Below are positions 5,190 to 12,027 of a stretch of DNA of 12,027 nucleotides, in pieces (the first letter of the stretch is position 1; each line of letters starts with the position of its first letter). Source of the stretch: Bacillota bacterium (GTDB lineage Bacteria; Bacillota_A; Clostridia; Peptostreptococcales; Anaerovoracaceae); assembly GCA_017437925.1 (NCBI GenBank), contig JAFRWQ010000282.1:1-12027 (forward strand), written 5' to 3'. A model generated the notes under the pieces. It made no database searches, was not told the DNA's origin, and was given only the letters and a program-made list of their open reading frames with translations. A program made the position numbers and the translations under genes.

Positions 5190-5864
5190 ATGCCCAGAAT
5201 ATTAATAGTAGACGACGAAGAAAAGATAAGAGCCGTCATCAGGGAATATGCCCTGTTCAACAATTACGAGACCGACGAAGCCGGCGACGGCGTCGAAGCG
5301 GTCAACAAGTGCCTGGCCCAGGATTATGACCTGGTCATCATGGATATAATGATGCCCGGCCTCGACGGCTACAGCGCCTGCAAGCAGATACGCCGCGACA
5401 AGGACGTCCCCATCATCATGCTTTCAGCGAGAGGAGAGGAGTACGACAAGCTCTTCGGCTTTGAGCTGGGCATAGACGACTACGTGGTTAAGCCCTTCAG
5501 CCCCAAAGAGCTGATGGCGAGAGTCTCGGCGGTCCTTGCGAGAAAGAACCGGGGCGAAGAGGACAAGAAGCAGACCGTCTTAAAGTCGGGAGAGCTTGAA
5601 GTCAACACCGAGTCCCGCATCGTGACCGTTGCCGGCGAAAAGATAGACCTGACCTTAAAGGAATACGAGATCCTGGTGTACCTGATGCAGAACCGCAACA
5701 TCGCCCTCTCAAGGGACAGGCTGCTCTCGGACATCTGGGGCTACGATTTCTTCGGCGATGACAGGACCATAGACACCCACATCAAGAACCTGCGCGGAAG
5801 GCTGGGAAGCTGCCGCGACAAGATATCCACCGTTAGAGGGGTAGGCTACAAGTTTGAAGACTGA
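5190..5864 (+). CDS. OmpR/PhoB-family response regulator
   Basis: This 224-residue protein is a two-domain DNA-binding response regulator. The receiver domain (1 to about 118) has the acidic pair D9-D10 in ILIVDDEE, the phosphorylation site D52 in VIMDIMMPGLDG, S79 in the switch position and K101 in VVKPFSPKEL. The C-terminal winged helix (about 128-222) ends with the typical DRTIDTHIKNLRGRLG recognition region and VRGVGYKFED. The frame stays open upstream to an ATG at 5136, but the start at 5190 is preferred: it has GGAGG (5179-5183) at a proper distance, the protein then begins directly with the receiver fold, and 5136 lies inside the promoter. Its 3' end overlaps the histidine kinase gene by 11 bases, so the two are translationally coupled partners. 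Upstream 11-bp repeats suggest autoregulation. Phosphate, cell-wall and other signals are all possible for this family. Confidence 0.95.
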   Translation: MPRILIVDDEEKIRAVIREYALFNNYETDEAGDGVEAVNKCLAQDYDLVIMDIMMPGLDGYSACKQIRRDKDVPIIMLSARGEEYDKLFGFELGIDDYVVKPFSPKELMARVSAVLARKNRGEEDKKQTVLKSGELEVNTESRIVTVAGEKIDLTLKEYEILVYLMQNRNIALSRDRLLSDIWGYDFFGDDRTIDTHIKNLRGRLGSCRDKISTVRGVGYKFED

Positions 5865-7353
5865 GGAAGGCGCAAGCCCGAGAAAAACCAGGATAAAAAG
5901 ATCCGCAAGCCTTCGGACCACTCTGACCCTGACCTTCGTCCTCTTCGCTGTCATACTCATGGCCATAGTCTGGGTCATGCAGACCGGCTTCATAGAGCAG
6001 TACTACGAGAACGCCATGGAGAAGAGGGCGGCGGCCGGCATCAAGCTCATAGGCACAGCCTATTCGCAGCCCGAGGAGCTCAACGTGGACCAGTTCTGCG
6101 AGGATCTGGCCCGGCTTTCCAGCGAGTCCGACCTGTACTTCTACATCGAAGCCGTTGACGGCAGCTTTGCCATAAGCTCCAACGAACAGATAGGCACGGG
6201 CCGCATGTTCATGGGCGGAAACCTCATAGTGAGGCAGGCGATTCAGAGTCTGAAGAGCTCCGGGACCGGCAGCTCCAGCTACATCATGGAGACCGGAAGG
6301 AACGGCGAGAGCATGCTTATCAACGCCTCCCAGGTGGACAGCGACTACAGGGACAGCATTTATCTGGTCTCCATCACCTCCCTGACCCCTCTGGGTCCCG
6401 CGGTGAACATACTGTCTTCGCAGCTTAAGATCATAACCCTCATCGCCCTTCTCATAGGCGCCGTCATAGCCTTCCTTTACTCAAAGCGCATGGCAAGGCC
6501 CGTCATCGAGATCAAGAACAAGGCCCAGGAGCTGGCGAGAGGAAATTATAACGTCGATTTCGAATCCACCGGCTACGCGGAGATCGAAGACCTGGCCGAG
6601 ACTTTGAACGTGACGGCCGACGAGCTGGCGAAAGCGGACGACCTGCAAAAGGACCTTCTCGCCAACATCTCCCACGACCTCAGGACCCCCCTCACCATGA
6701 TCAAGTCCTACGCCGAGCTCATAAGAGACATTTCGGGCGAGAACAAGGAGAGGAGGGACGAGCACCTGCAGGTCATAATCGAAGAGACCGACAGGCTCTC
6801 GGACCTGGTGGGCGACATACTGGCCCTCTCCAAGCTTCAGGCCGGCACCGAAGAGATGGAGAATCAGCCTGTGGATATACAAAAGGCTGCCGAGAGCATA
6901 CTCAATGTCTACAGGGTGCTCGAGGAGCACGATGGCTTTAAGATAAGCCTCGCCACGGTGCCCGGAAGGGTCTGGGTCATGGGCGACGAGCGCAAGCTCC
7001 AGCAGGTGGTCTCCAACCTGATCTCCAACGCGGTCAAGTACAGCGGAGATTCCAAGGACATCGAGCTTTCCTTCTCGGAAGAGGACGGCAGGATACGTTT
7101 TGAGGTGAGAGACCACGGCATAGGCATAGCCGAAGAGGATAAAGACGTCATCTGGGCCCGCTATCAGAAGGCCAGCAGGCAGGGTACAAGGGCCAACGGG
7201 ACCTCCACCGGCCTGGGTCTTTCCATCGCAAGAGAGATCCTTGAGCGTCACAAAGCCCTCTACGGAGTGGAGAGTACGCCCGGTGAGGGGAGCACCTTCT
7301 GGTTCAGCCTTCCCATTGCCGAAAAAGATACCGATGCTGACGTGAAAATCTAA
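5854..7353 (+). CDS. Membrane sensor histidine kinase
   Basis: This 499-residue protein is the cognate kinase. It has a short basic N-terminus, a first membrane helix (about 22-42), an extracytoplasmic sensor of about 145 residues, a second membrane helix (about 192-211), a HAMP linker (about 212-262), the dimerisation/phosphoacceptor region with H274 in NISHDLRTPL, and an ATPase domain. The ATPase has an N-box LQQVVSNLISNAVKYS (382-397), D420 in RDHGIGI and a G2 box STGLGLS (451-457). No cytoplasmic PAS domain is evident. Translation probably starts at TTG 5854: an in-frame stop lies at 5842-5844, and the first ATG (about 5959) would cut off half the first membrane helix. A GAGGGG stretch (5835-5840) may act as the ribosome binding site. 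The 11-base overlap with the regulator implies coupled translation. No terminator follows; carD has its own promoter 24 bases after the stop. Confidence 0.94.
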   Translation: MKTEEGASPRKTRIKRSASLRTTLTLTFVLFAVILMAIVWVMQTGFIEQYYENAMEKRAAAGIKLIGTAYSQPEELNVDQFCEDLARLSSESDLYFYIEAVDGSFAISSNEQIGTGRMFMGGNLIVRQAIQSLKSSGTGSSSYIMETGRNGESMLINASQVDSDYRDSIYLVSITSLTPLGPAVNILSSQLKIITLIALLIGAVIAFLYSKRMARPVIEIKNKAQELARGNYNVDFESTGYAEIEDLAETLNVTADELAKADDLQKDLLANISHDLRTPLTMIKSYAELIRDISGENKERRDEHLQVIIEETDRLSDLVGDILALSKLQAGTEEMENQPVDIQKAAESILNVYRVLEEHDGFKISLATVPGRVWVMGDERKLQQVVSNLISNAVKYSGDSKDIELSFSEEDGRIRFEVRDHGIGIAEEDKDVIWARYQKASRQGTRANGTSTGLGLSIAREILERHKALYGVESTPGEGSTFWFSLPIAEKDTDADVKI

Positions 7354-7376
7354 TATTCTATTGTTTTTGAGGACAG

Positions 7377-7410
7377 TTGACTTATTTTCTTCGGTTTGAT
7401 ATAATATCAA
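7377..7410 (+). promoter_or_regulatory. Strong extended -10 promoter of carD with a palindrome on the -10
   Basis: TTGACT (7377-7382), a 17-base spacer and TATAAT (7400-7405), with TG one base before the -10 (7397-7398), make an almost ideal SigA promoter. The -10 sits in a 15-bp palindrome, TTGATAT (7396-7402) / ATATCAA (7404-7410) around one central base. The predicted start is near 7411-7413 and the carD Shine-Dalgarno GGAGGG is at 7412-7417, so the leader is only about 12 bases long and begins almost at the ribosome binding site. Confidence 0.85.
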
Positions 7411-7423
7411 CGGAGGGATACCA

Positions 7424-7894
7424 ATGTTCTCAATAGGAGATAAAGTCGTCTACCCCATGCACGGGGCCGGCGTTATCGAAGCGATAGAAGACAAGAAAAT
7501 ATTGGGAGAGACCAGATCCTACTATATTCTCCACATTCCCCACGGCAACATGCAGGTAATGGTGCCGGTAGGCGGCATGTCAGCGGGGCTTCGCGGCATA
7601 GTGGAGCCGTCCTCCATTGAGCTGGTGCTGAACGTCCTCGGCTCCGCGTCCACCCCCATGGACGAGAACTGGAACCGCCGCAACCGCGCCAACATGGAAA
7701 AACTCAAGACCGGAGATATATGTCAGGTAGCCGAGGTGGTAAGAAACCTCTTGCGCATGGACCGGCAGAAAAAGCTGTCCACCGGCGAGAAGAAGATGCT
7801 GCTCAACGCGAGACAGATACTTGCCAGTGAGATCTCCCTCGTCAACAACATAGACGAGAGCGACGCAGATAGCATGATAGACGGCGCGGTCTGA
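7424..7894 (+). CDS. carD: CarD/CdnL-family RNA polymerase-binding regulator
   Basis: This 156-residue protein has the usual length and layout of CarD/CdnL. The N-terminal Tudor-like RNA polymerase-interaction domain (about 1-60) starts with FSIGDKVVYPMHGAGVIEAI and is shared with transcription-repair coupling factor. A helical C-terminal domain (about 75-142) carries a tryptophan (W83 in ENWNRRNRANMEKL). This lies where characterised CarD proteins place the tryptophan that wedges into the upstream edge of the open promoter. Such proteins bind the RNA polymerase beta subunit and alter open-complex stability, often at rRNA promoters. The last 15 residues are acidic and may be flexible. The start is fixed by GGAGGG (7412-7417) and by the strong promoter immediately upstream. 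A large hairpin covers the stop codon. The PIN/TRAM gene begins 67 bases later, a frequent partnership in Clostridia. Confidence 0.94.
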   Translation: MFSIGDKVVYPMHGAGVIEAIEDKKILGETRSYYILHIPHGNMQVMVPVGGMSAGLRGIVEPSSIELVLNVLGSASTPMDENWNRRNRANMEKLKTGDICQVAEVVRNLLRMDRQKKLSTGEKKMLLNARQILASEISLVNNIDESDADSMIDGAV

Positions 7895-7917
7895 TGAAAC
7901 AGACGGCGCCGTATCAT
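7874..7917 (+). other. Hairpin overlapping the carD stop codon
   Basis: ACGGCGC (7881-7887) pairs with GCGCCGT (7906-7912), and inside it GTCTG (7889-7893) pairs with CAGAC (7900-7904) around a six-base loop, with one G-G mismatch. ATGAT/ATCAT (7874-7878, 7913-7917) can extend the base past a two-base bulge. It is followed by TTTATATAG rather than a solid T run. It may attenuate read-through from carD into the next gene or mark an mRNA processing point; termination efficiency is uncertain. Confidence 0.55.
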
Positions 7918-7961
7918 TTATATAGATAAGACTTAAAGAAGGAGGTCAGTCAAAACAGAAT

Positions 7962-9074
7962 ATGCTCAAAAAAGTATTCCGCGTCATTTTCAGTCTGTGC
8001 GGAATGCTGTTCGGTTACGGAGTGTCCACTTTATTGGTAGACGAAGTTTCCCCCGCCATAGGCATAAGCCTCTCGGGCGTTGAAGTCATGGTGCTGGAGT
8101 CCATCGTCACCGCTTTATCCGGTATTATATTTTTCAGTTATTTCGGGACACTTCACCGGCGGGGAGAACAGGTCGCCAAGAGCCTCGAGAATTCGCTTTC
8201 AAAGATTCCCGTGGGCCAGATGGTGACCGGAGGGGTCGGAATGATATTCGGACTGTTTGCCGCCTACCTTATCTCACAGATTATTAACGGGATCAAGGTG
8301 CTCCAGACGGCATACATCAACGTTATCCTTTCGGTGCTTCTTTACTTCGGACTCGGTTATCTGGGGCTTTACATCGGACGGCGCATCAGCCTTGAAAACA
8401 TCAGGGAGGTGCTGTCTTCCGGAGGGTCCGGCCTCAGAGACGCGGCAAGATCCAGGAACAGACAGAACGGGGCTTCGCCGAAGATCTTCGACACCAGCGT
8501 TATCATCGACGGACGCATCTACGACATTTTAAAGACCGGCTTTATAGAAGGAGATATCGTCATCCCAGAATTCGTCCTCATAGAGCTGAGACACATCTCC
8601 GACTCTTCCGATTCCCTCAAGAGGGCAAGGGGCAGGCGGGGTCTTGACATACTCAACAAGATCCAGACCGACTACGGCATCGAGATCTACAACACCGAGG
8701 AGGACAAGGTCCTGGCCGAGATCCCCGAGGTGGACGTAAAGCTCCTCAAGCTGGCCCAGAACCTCAAGGGCATGGTGGTGACCAACGATTTCAACCTCAA
8801 CAAGGTCGCCGGCATCCACGGAGTCGGGGTCTTGAACATCAACGAGCTGGCCAATACCCTTAAGCCCGTGGTCCTTCCCGGCGAAGACATGCAGGTCTTC
8901 GTGGTGAAGGAGGGCAAGGAGCCCACCCAGGGCATAGGCTATCTGGAGGACGGCACCATGATAGTGGTGGAGGGAGGACGGCGCTTCATAGGCAAGACCA
9001 TCAACTCCACCGTGACCAGCGTGCTTCAGACCTCCGCGGGCCGCATGATATTCACCAAGCCCAAGGGAGTCTAG
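7962..9074 (+). CDS. yacL: Membrane-anchored PIN/TRAM domain protein (YacL type)
   Basis: This 370-residue protein matches the YacL family. Four predicted membrane helices (about 5-25, 42-61, 88-108, 117-138) precede a cytoplasmic PIN nuclease-like domain (about 174-295) and a C-terminal TRAM domain (about 304-365), the latter a predicted RNA-binding beta-barrel. Conserved acidic PIN residues are visible: D177 and D183 (FDTSVIIDGRI), E209 (VLIELRHI), D258 and D276 (VVTNDFNLN). The family hallmark RARGRRGLDIL (221-231) is present. The precise role is not firmly established; RNA cleavage or turnover at the membrane is the usual proposal. The ribosome binding site AAGGAGGT (7939-7946) is excellent but 15 bases from the ATG, longer than normal; no nearer in-frame start exists. 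ispDF begins five bases after the stop, so the two are coupled. Confidence 0.93.
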   Translation: MLKKVFRVIFSLCGMLFGYGVSTLLVDEVSPAIGISLSGVEVMVLESIVTALSGIIFFSYFGTLHRRGEQVAKSLENSLSKIPVGQMVTGGVGMIFGLFAAYLISQIINGIKVLQTAYINVILSVLLYFGLGYLGLYIGRRISLENIREVLSSGGSGLRDAARSRNRQNGASPKIFDTSVIIDGRIYDILKTGFIEGDIVIPEFVLIELRHISDSSDSLKRARGRRGLDILNKIQTDYGIEIYNTEEDKVLAEIPEVDVKLLKLAQNLKGMVVTNDFNLNKVAGIHGVGVLNINELANTLKPVVLPGEDMQVFVVKEGKEPTQGIGYLEDGTMIVVEGGRRFIGKTINSTVTSVLQTSAGRMIFTKPKGV

Positions 9075-9079
9075 GCGCC

Positions 9080-10201
9080 ATGGCGAAAACAGCAGTTATA
9101 ATCCCCGCCGCCGGCTCGTCCACCAGGATGGGCGGCGGCGTAAAAAAACAATACCTCATGTGCGAAGACCTTCCGGTCCTCATAAAGGCCGTCAGGGCCT
9201 TTTGTCATGTAAAGGAGCTCTGCGCCATCGCGGTCGCGGTCCCTGCCTCAGACCTGGAGATGGTAAAAAAGCTTCTTAAGGACTACGGCCTGGAGGACGT
9301 AAAGCTCACAGCGGGAGGAAAGACCCGCCAGCAGTCGGTCTTAAATGCTCTTGCCCTGGTGCCCGAAGAAGCGGAGTGGGTTCTGGTACACGACGCGGCA
9401 AGGCCCTACGTGACCGAGGCCGTAATAGACGGGGTGCTCGCCGCCTTAGAGGAAGGCGCCGACTGCGCCGTCCCCGGCGTGACTCCCAAGAGCACCATAA
9501 GGACTGCCGAAAAGACCCTGGTGAGGAGCGAGCTTTACGAGGTCCAGACCCCCCAGGGCCTGAAAAAAGAAGTGCTGCGGCAGGCTCTCGAAAAAGCCGA
9601 AGAGGAGGGCTTCACCGGCACCGACGACGCCTCCCTTGCCGAAAGGCTGGGCTGTAAGACCGTCGTAACAAAGGGCGATTACGCAAACTTCAAGATAACC
9701 ACAGCGGAGGACCGTCCCAAGATGATGAGGATAGGAACAGGCTACGACGTGCACCGGCTGGTCAGCGGAAGAAAGCTCATGCTGGGCTGCGTGGAGATAC
9801 CCTACGAAAAAGGCCTGCTGGGCCACAGCGACGCCGACGTCATAGCCCACGCTATCGCGGACGCCCTTCTGGGGGCCGCGGCGCTGGGCGACATAGGCAA
9901 GCTCTTCCCCGACAGCTCCCCCGAGACAGAGGGCATGAGCGGAAGCGTCCTGCTGGCCCGGACCGCTGAATTTCTAAGGCAAAACGGCTTTACAATTTCC
10001 AACGCAGATGCTACACTCGTAGCCGAAAAACCAAAAATTTCCCCCTATACGGGGCAGATGAGAGAGGCCGTCGCCAGGGCCCTTGGCGTAGACGTCTCAA
10101 AGGTCAGCATAAAGGCGACTACCGAGGAAAAGCTGGGCTTTACCGGAGACGGGACGGCCATGGCTGCCCAGGCGGTCGCCATGATAAACACCATACAGTA
10201 A
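9080..10201 (+). CDS. ispDF: Bifunctional IspD/IspF enzyme of the MEP pathway
   Basis: This 373-residue fusion carries two steps of isoprenoid precursor synthesis. Residues 1 to about 212 are IspD, 2-C-methyl-D-erythritol 4-phosphate cytidylyltransferase. They show IIPAAGSSTRMG (7-18), K22-K23-Q24-Y25 in the nucleotide-binding region, GGKTRQQSV (79-87), VHDAARPYV (103-111) and FKITTAED (204-211). Residues from about M216 are IspF, the 2,4-cyclodiphosphate synthase, with metal ligands D223 and H225 in GYDVHRL, H257 in HSDADVIAHAI, and ATTEEKLGFTGDG (347-359) near the C-terminus. The middle enzyme, IspE, is not fused. The junction is tight: IspD lacks its usual last few residues and runs straight into an IspF start. 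The start at 9080 has AAGGGAG (9063-9069) ten bases upstream, inside the end of the preceding gene. proS follows after 13 bases, so the genes form a tight operon. Confidence 0.95.
   Translation: MAKTAVIIPAAGSSTRMGGGVKKQYLMCEDLPVLIKAVRAFCHVKELCAIAVAVPASDLEMVKKLLKDYGLEDVKLTAGGKTRQQSVLNALALVPEEAEWVLVHDAARPYVTEAVIDGVLAALEEGADCAVPGVTPKSTIRTAEKTLVRSELYEVQTPQGLKKEVLRQALEKAEEEGFTGTDDASLAERLGCKTVVTKGDYANFKITTAEDRPKMMRIGTGYDVHRLVSGRKLMLGCVEIPYEKGLLGHSDADVIAHAIADALLGAAALGDIGKLFPDSSPETEGMSGSVLLARTAEFLRQNGFTISNADATLVAEKPKISPYTGQMREAVARALGVDVSKVSIKATTEEKLGFTGDGTAMAAQAVAMINTIQ
9706..9727 (+). promoter_or_regulatory. Internal ribosome binding site at the IspD/IspF junction
   Basis: GGAGG (9706-9710) lies in frame inside ispDF, 11 bases before two adjacent ATG codons (9722 and 9725). 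These fall exactly where a stand-alone IspF would begin (MRIGTGYDVH). Initiation here would give a free IspF of about 158 residues, the normal length of the single enzyme. The site may be a relic of formerly separate genes, or chance, since GGAGGA also encodes residues in the IspD tail. Confidence 0.4.
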
Positions 10202-10214
10202 ACGGAGAATCGAA

Positions 10215-11948
10215 ATGAGAGCATCAAAAATGTTTCTCTCGACCAAGAGGGAAGCTCCCTCCGACGCCGAGATAGCCAGCCACGTCCTGCTCATGAGAGC
10301 GGACATGATCAGAAAAGAGGTAGGCGGAGTCTACAACTTCATGCCTTTGGGCTGGAGGGTCGTAAAAAAGATAGAAGAGATAGTAAGGCAGGAGATGGAC
10401 AGGGCCGGCGCCCAGGAGATACTCACCTCCGCCATGCAGCCCGCCGAGCTCTGGCAGGAGTCGGGCCGCTGGTACGCCTACGGGCCCGAGCTCTGGAGAG
10501 TCAAGGACCGCAACGAGAGGGATTTCTGCCTCGGACCCACAGCCGAAGAGGTATTCACCGACACCGTCCGCTCCTCCATCAGCTCCCATAAGCAGCTCCC
10601 CTTCAACATATACCAGATCCAGACCAAGTACAGGGACGAAGCCCGTCCCCGCTTCGGCCTCATCAGAAGCCGCGAGTTCATCATGAAGGACGCCTACTCC
10701 TTCGACAAGGATGAAGAGGGCCTGGACAAGAGCTACATGGACATGTACGACGCCTACAGCAGGGTCTTCACCCGCTGCGGCCTGAACTTCAGGCCCGTCG
10801 AGGCCGACACCGGCGCCATAGGCGGCAAGGGCTCCCACGAGTTCTGCGCCCTGGCCGACGTGGGCGAAGAGGAGATCATCTACTGCGACAGCTGCGGCAT
10901 GGCGGCGACCTCCGAAAGGGCAGAGTTCAATGACGAAAAGATGCCCGACGAAGAGATGCTCCCCATGGAGAAGGTCTACACCCCCGGCACCAAGAGCATA
11001 GAAGACGTCTGCAATTACCTGGGCCTGCCCCAGAATAAGTCCATCAAGGCCCTGCTCTTCAGCGTATGGCACGAAGGTCAGGAGGACCCCGAGTACATCG
11101 CGGTCTTCATCAGAGGCGACAGGCAGCTCAACAAGGTCAAGCTGGTCAACACCCTCGACGTGCCCGAGTTCGCGGTCCAGTTCGCAGATGAAGCTGCCAT
11201 GGGCCCCCTCACCGGAGCCGTGGGCGGCTTCACCGGCCCCACCGGCCTTCACGACTGCAAGATCATAGTGGACAGCGAGCTGGTGAACGCCAAAAACATG
11301 ATGTGCGGCGCCTGCGAGGAAGACCACCACATAAAGAACGTCAACTACGGCCGCGACTACAAGGCCGACATCATAGCGGACCTCAAGCTTCTGCAGGAGG
11401 GCGACCCCTGCCCCGTCTGCGGAGCCCCCGTAAAGAGCGCCAAGGGCATAGAAGTAGGCCAGGTCTTTAAGCTCAGGACCAGGTACTCCGAGTCTATGCA
11501 CGCCCTTTACAAGGACGAGAACATGAACGAAAAGCCCATGGTCATGGGCTGCTACGGCATAGGCATCACCCGCACCATGGCCGCCGTGGTCGAGCAGCAT
11601 CACGACCACAACGGCATCATCCGGCCCATGTCCGTCGCCCCCTACCACGTTATAGTGACCCTGGTGGGCATAAAGGACGAGGTCCAAAAGGCCCTGGCAG
11701 AAGAGATCACCGAAAAGCTGGAGAGCGCCGGCGCCGAGGTCATACTGGACGACAGGGACGAGCGTCCCGGCGTCAAGTTCAAGGACGCCGACCTCATAGG
11801 AATACCCCTTCGCATCACCGTGGGCAAGAAGGCCGCCGAAAGACAGGTGGAATTCAAGCTCAGAAGGGAAGAGGGCTTTGAACTCATGGACGCGGACGAA
11901 GCGGTGAAGAAGGCCCTTGAGATCATAAACGCCGAAAAGAGAGGCTAA
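10215..11948 (+). CDS. proS: Prolyl-tRNA synthetase (bacterial type with editing domain)
   Basis: This 577-residue protein is a class II aminoacyl-tRNA synthetase that charges tRNA-Pro in the cytoplasm, with the size of the bacterial ProS form. The catalytic core shows TSAMQPAELWQESGRW (71-86), LGPTAEEVFT (106-115), motif 2 QTKYRDEARPRFGLIRSREF (136-155) and motif 3 GCYGIGITR (445-453). Between motifs 2 and 3 lies the inserted editing domain (about 225-410), which hydrolyses mischarged Ala-tRNA; NKSIKALLF (274-282) carries a lysine at the position important for editing. Cysteine pairs C224/C227, C364/C367 and C399/C402 border this insertion; the first and last of these occur in many bacterial ProS. 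The C-terminal anticodon-binding domain spans about 475-575. GGAG (10205-10208) sits seven bases before the ATG. It follows ispDF by 13 bases and precedes cysS by 34. Confidence 0.97.
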   Translation: MRASKMFLSTKREAPSDAEIASHVLLMRADMIRKEVGGVYNFMPLGWRVVKKIEEIVRQEMDRAGAQEILTSAMQPAELWQESGRWYAYGPELWRVKDRNERDFCLGPTAEEVFTDTVRSSISSHKQLPFNIYQIQTKYRDEARPRFGLIRSREFIMKDAYSFDKDEEGLDKSYMDMYDAYSRVFTRCGLNFRPVEADTGAIGGKGSHEFCALADVGEEEIIYCDSCGMAATSERAEFNDEKMPDEEMLPMEKVYTPGTKSIEDVCNYLGLPQNKSIKALLFSVWHEGQEDPEYIAVFIRGDRQLNKVKLVNTLDVPEFAVQFADEAAMGPLTGAVGGFTGPTGLHDCKIIVDSELVNAKNMMCGACEEDHHIKNVNYGRDYKADIIADLKLLQEGDPCPVCGAPVKSAKGIEVGQVFKLRTRYSESMHALYKDENMNEKPMVMGCYGIGITRTMAAVVEQHHDHNGIIRPMSVAPYHVIVTLVGIKDEVQKALAEEITEKLESAGAEVILDDRDERPGVKFKDADLIGIPLRITVGKKAAERQVEFKLRREEGFELMDADEAVKKALEIINAEKRG

Positions 11949-11982
11949 GCCCCAGAGCGGAAGGACCCGCAGGAGACGAAAA

Positions 11983-12027
11983 ATGAAGATATACAACACC
12001 ATGAGCAGGCACAAGGAAGAGCTCATC
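11983..12027 (+). CDS. cysS: Start of cysteinyl-tRNA synthetase (3' truncated by window)
   Basis: Only the first 15 codons are present: MKIYNTMSRHKEELI. This matches the conserved CysRS N-terminus, which usually reads like IYNTLTR.KEEF just before the first zinc-ligand cysteine. An AGGAG (11971-11975) lies seven bases before the ATG. The position directly after proS agrees with the conserved synthetase neighbourhood of Firmicutes. CysRS charges tRNA-Cys in the cytoplasm. The catalytic motifs lie outside the window, so the call rests on the N-terminus and context. Confidence 0.8.
   Translation, partial: MKIYNTMSRHKEELI

Noticed and set aside
6481..7410. 309-residue minus-strand open frame opposite the kinase
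   Set aside because: Antisense shadow of the kinase catalytic domains, and it starts inside the carD promoter.
7962..8480. More ATT isoleucine codons in the membrane half of the PIN/TRAM gene and in carD than elsewhere
   Set aside because: The difference is mild and not counted rigorously; ordinary variation between weakly conserved and conserved regions explains it without gene transfer.
10224..12026. 600-residue open frame on the minus strand opposite proS
   Set aside because: It mirrors proS codon structure and gives a Val/Gly/Leu/His-rich sequence without motifs. proS on the + strand has every class II motif. The long frame is a GC-bias shadow.

Overview
The window reads as a chromosomal housekeeping segment of a moderately GC-rich Bacillota, most likely class Clostridia. 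The gene order radA - (two-component system) - carD - yacL-type PIN/TRAM gene - ispD/ispF - proS - cysS is a variant of the Firmicutes order clpC-radA-disA-(carD)-yacL-ispD-ispF-aminoacyl-tRNA synthetase-cysS. Shine-Dalgarno sites are GGAGG-like, and the promoters match the SigA consensus. Isoleucine is written mostly with ATC and ATA, and arginine often with AGG. The species cannot be named from this. All genes found are on the + strand.

Layout. Bases 1-206 hold the 3' end of an unrecognised gene, followed by a clear intrinsic terminator. Bases 386-2695 hold an AEC-family transporter and an M20 metallopeptidase, a likely two-gene unit. Bases 2696-3117 have no gene I can support. They contain repeats, one strong and one weaker terminator, a large hairpin and a near-consensus promoter with an inverted repeat. 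A small charged helical protein of unknown function (3118-3600) follows. Next come radA (3673-5085), an OmpR-type response regulator overlapping its histidine kinase (5190-7353), carD behind its own strong promoter (7424-7894), the membrane PIN/TRAM protein (7962-9074), a fused ispDF gene (9080-10201), proS (10215-11948) and the first 15 codons of cysS.

How the genes fit together. RadA (branch migration in recombination), CarD (RNA polymerase-binding regulator), isoprenoid precursor synthesis (MEP pathway, IspD and IspF) and two tRNA synthetases are core functions sharing a conserved neighbourhood. The two-component pair sits where disA, the diadenylate cyclase gene, is usually found. It has its own regulatory region.

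The most noteworthy signal is upstream of the response regulator. Three direct repeats beginning TTCA lie exactly 11 bp apart, just in front of a TATACT -10 box. This is the architecture of PhoP/PhoB-type boxes and suggests autoregulation. Other points of interest are a palindrome covering the carD -10 box, an operator-like inverted repeat in the promoter of the unknown gene, a RadA zinc finger shortened by one residue (CxC instead of CxxC), a hairpin between the Shine-Dalgarno and start codon of the M20 gene, and a ribosome binding site preserved inside ispDF at the IspD/IspF junction. I found no CRISPR array, mobile element, tRNA or rRNA, and no clearly novel multi-gene system.
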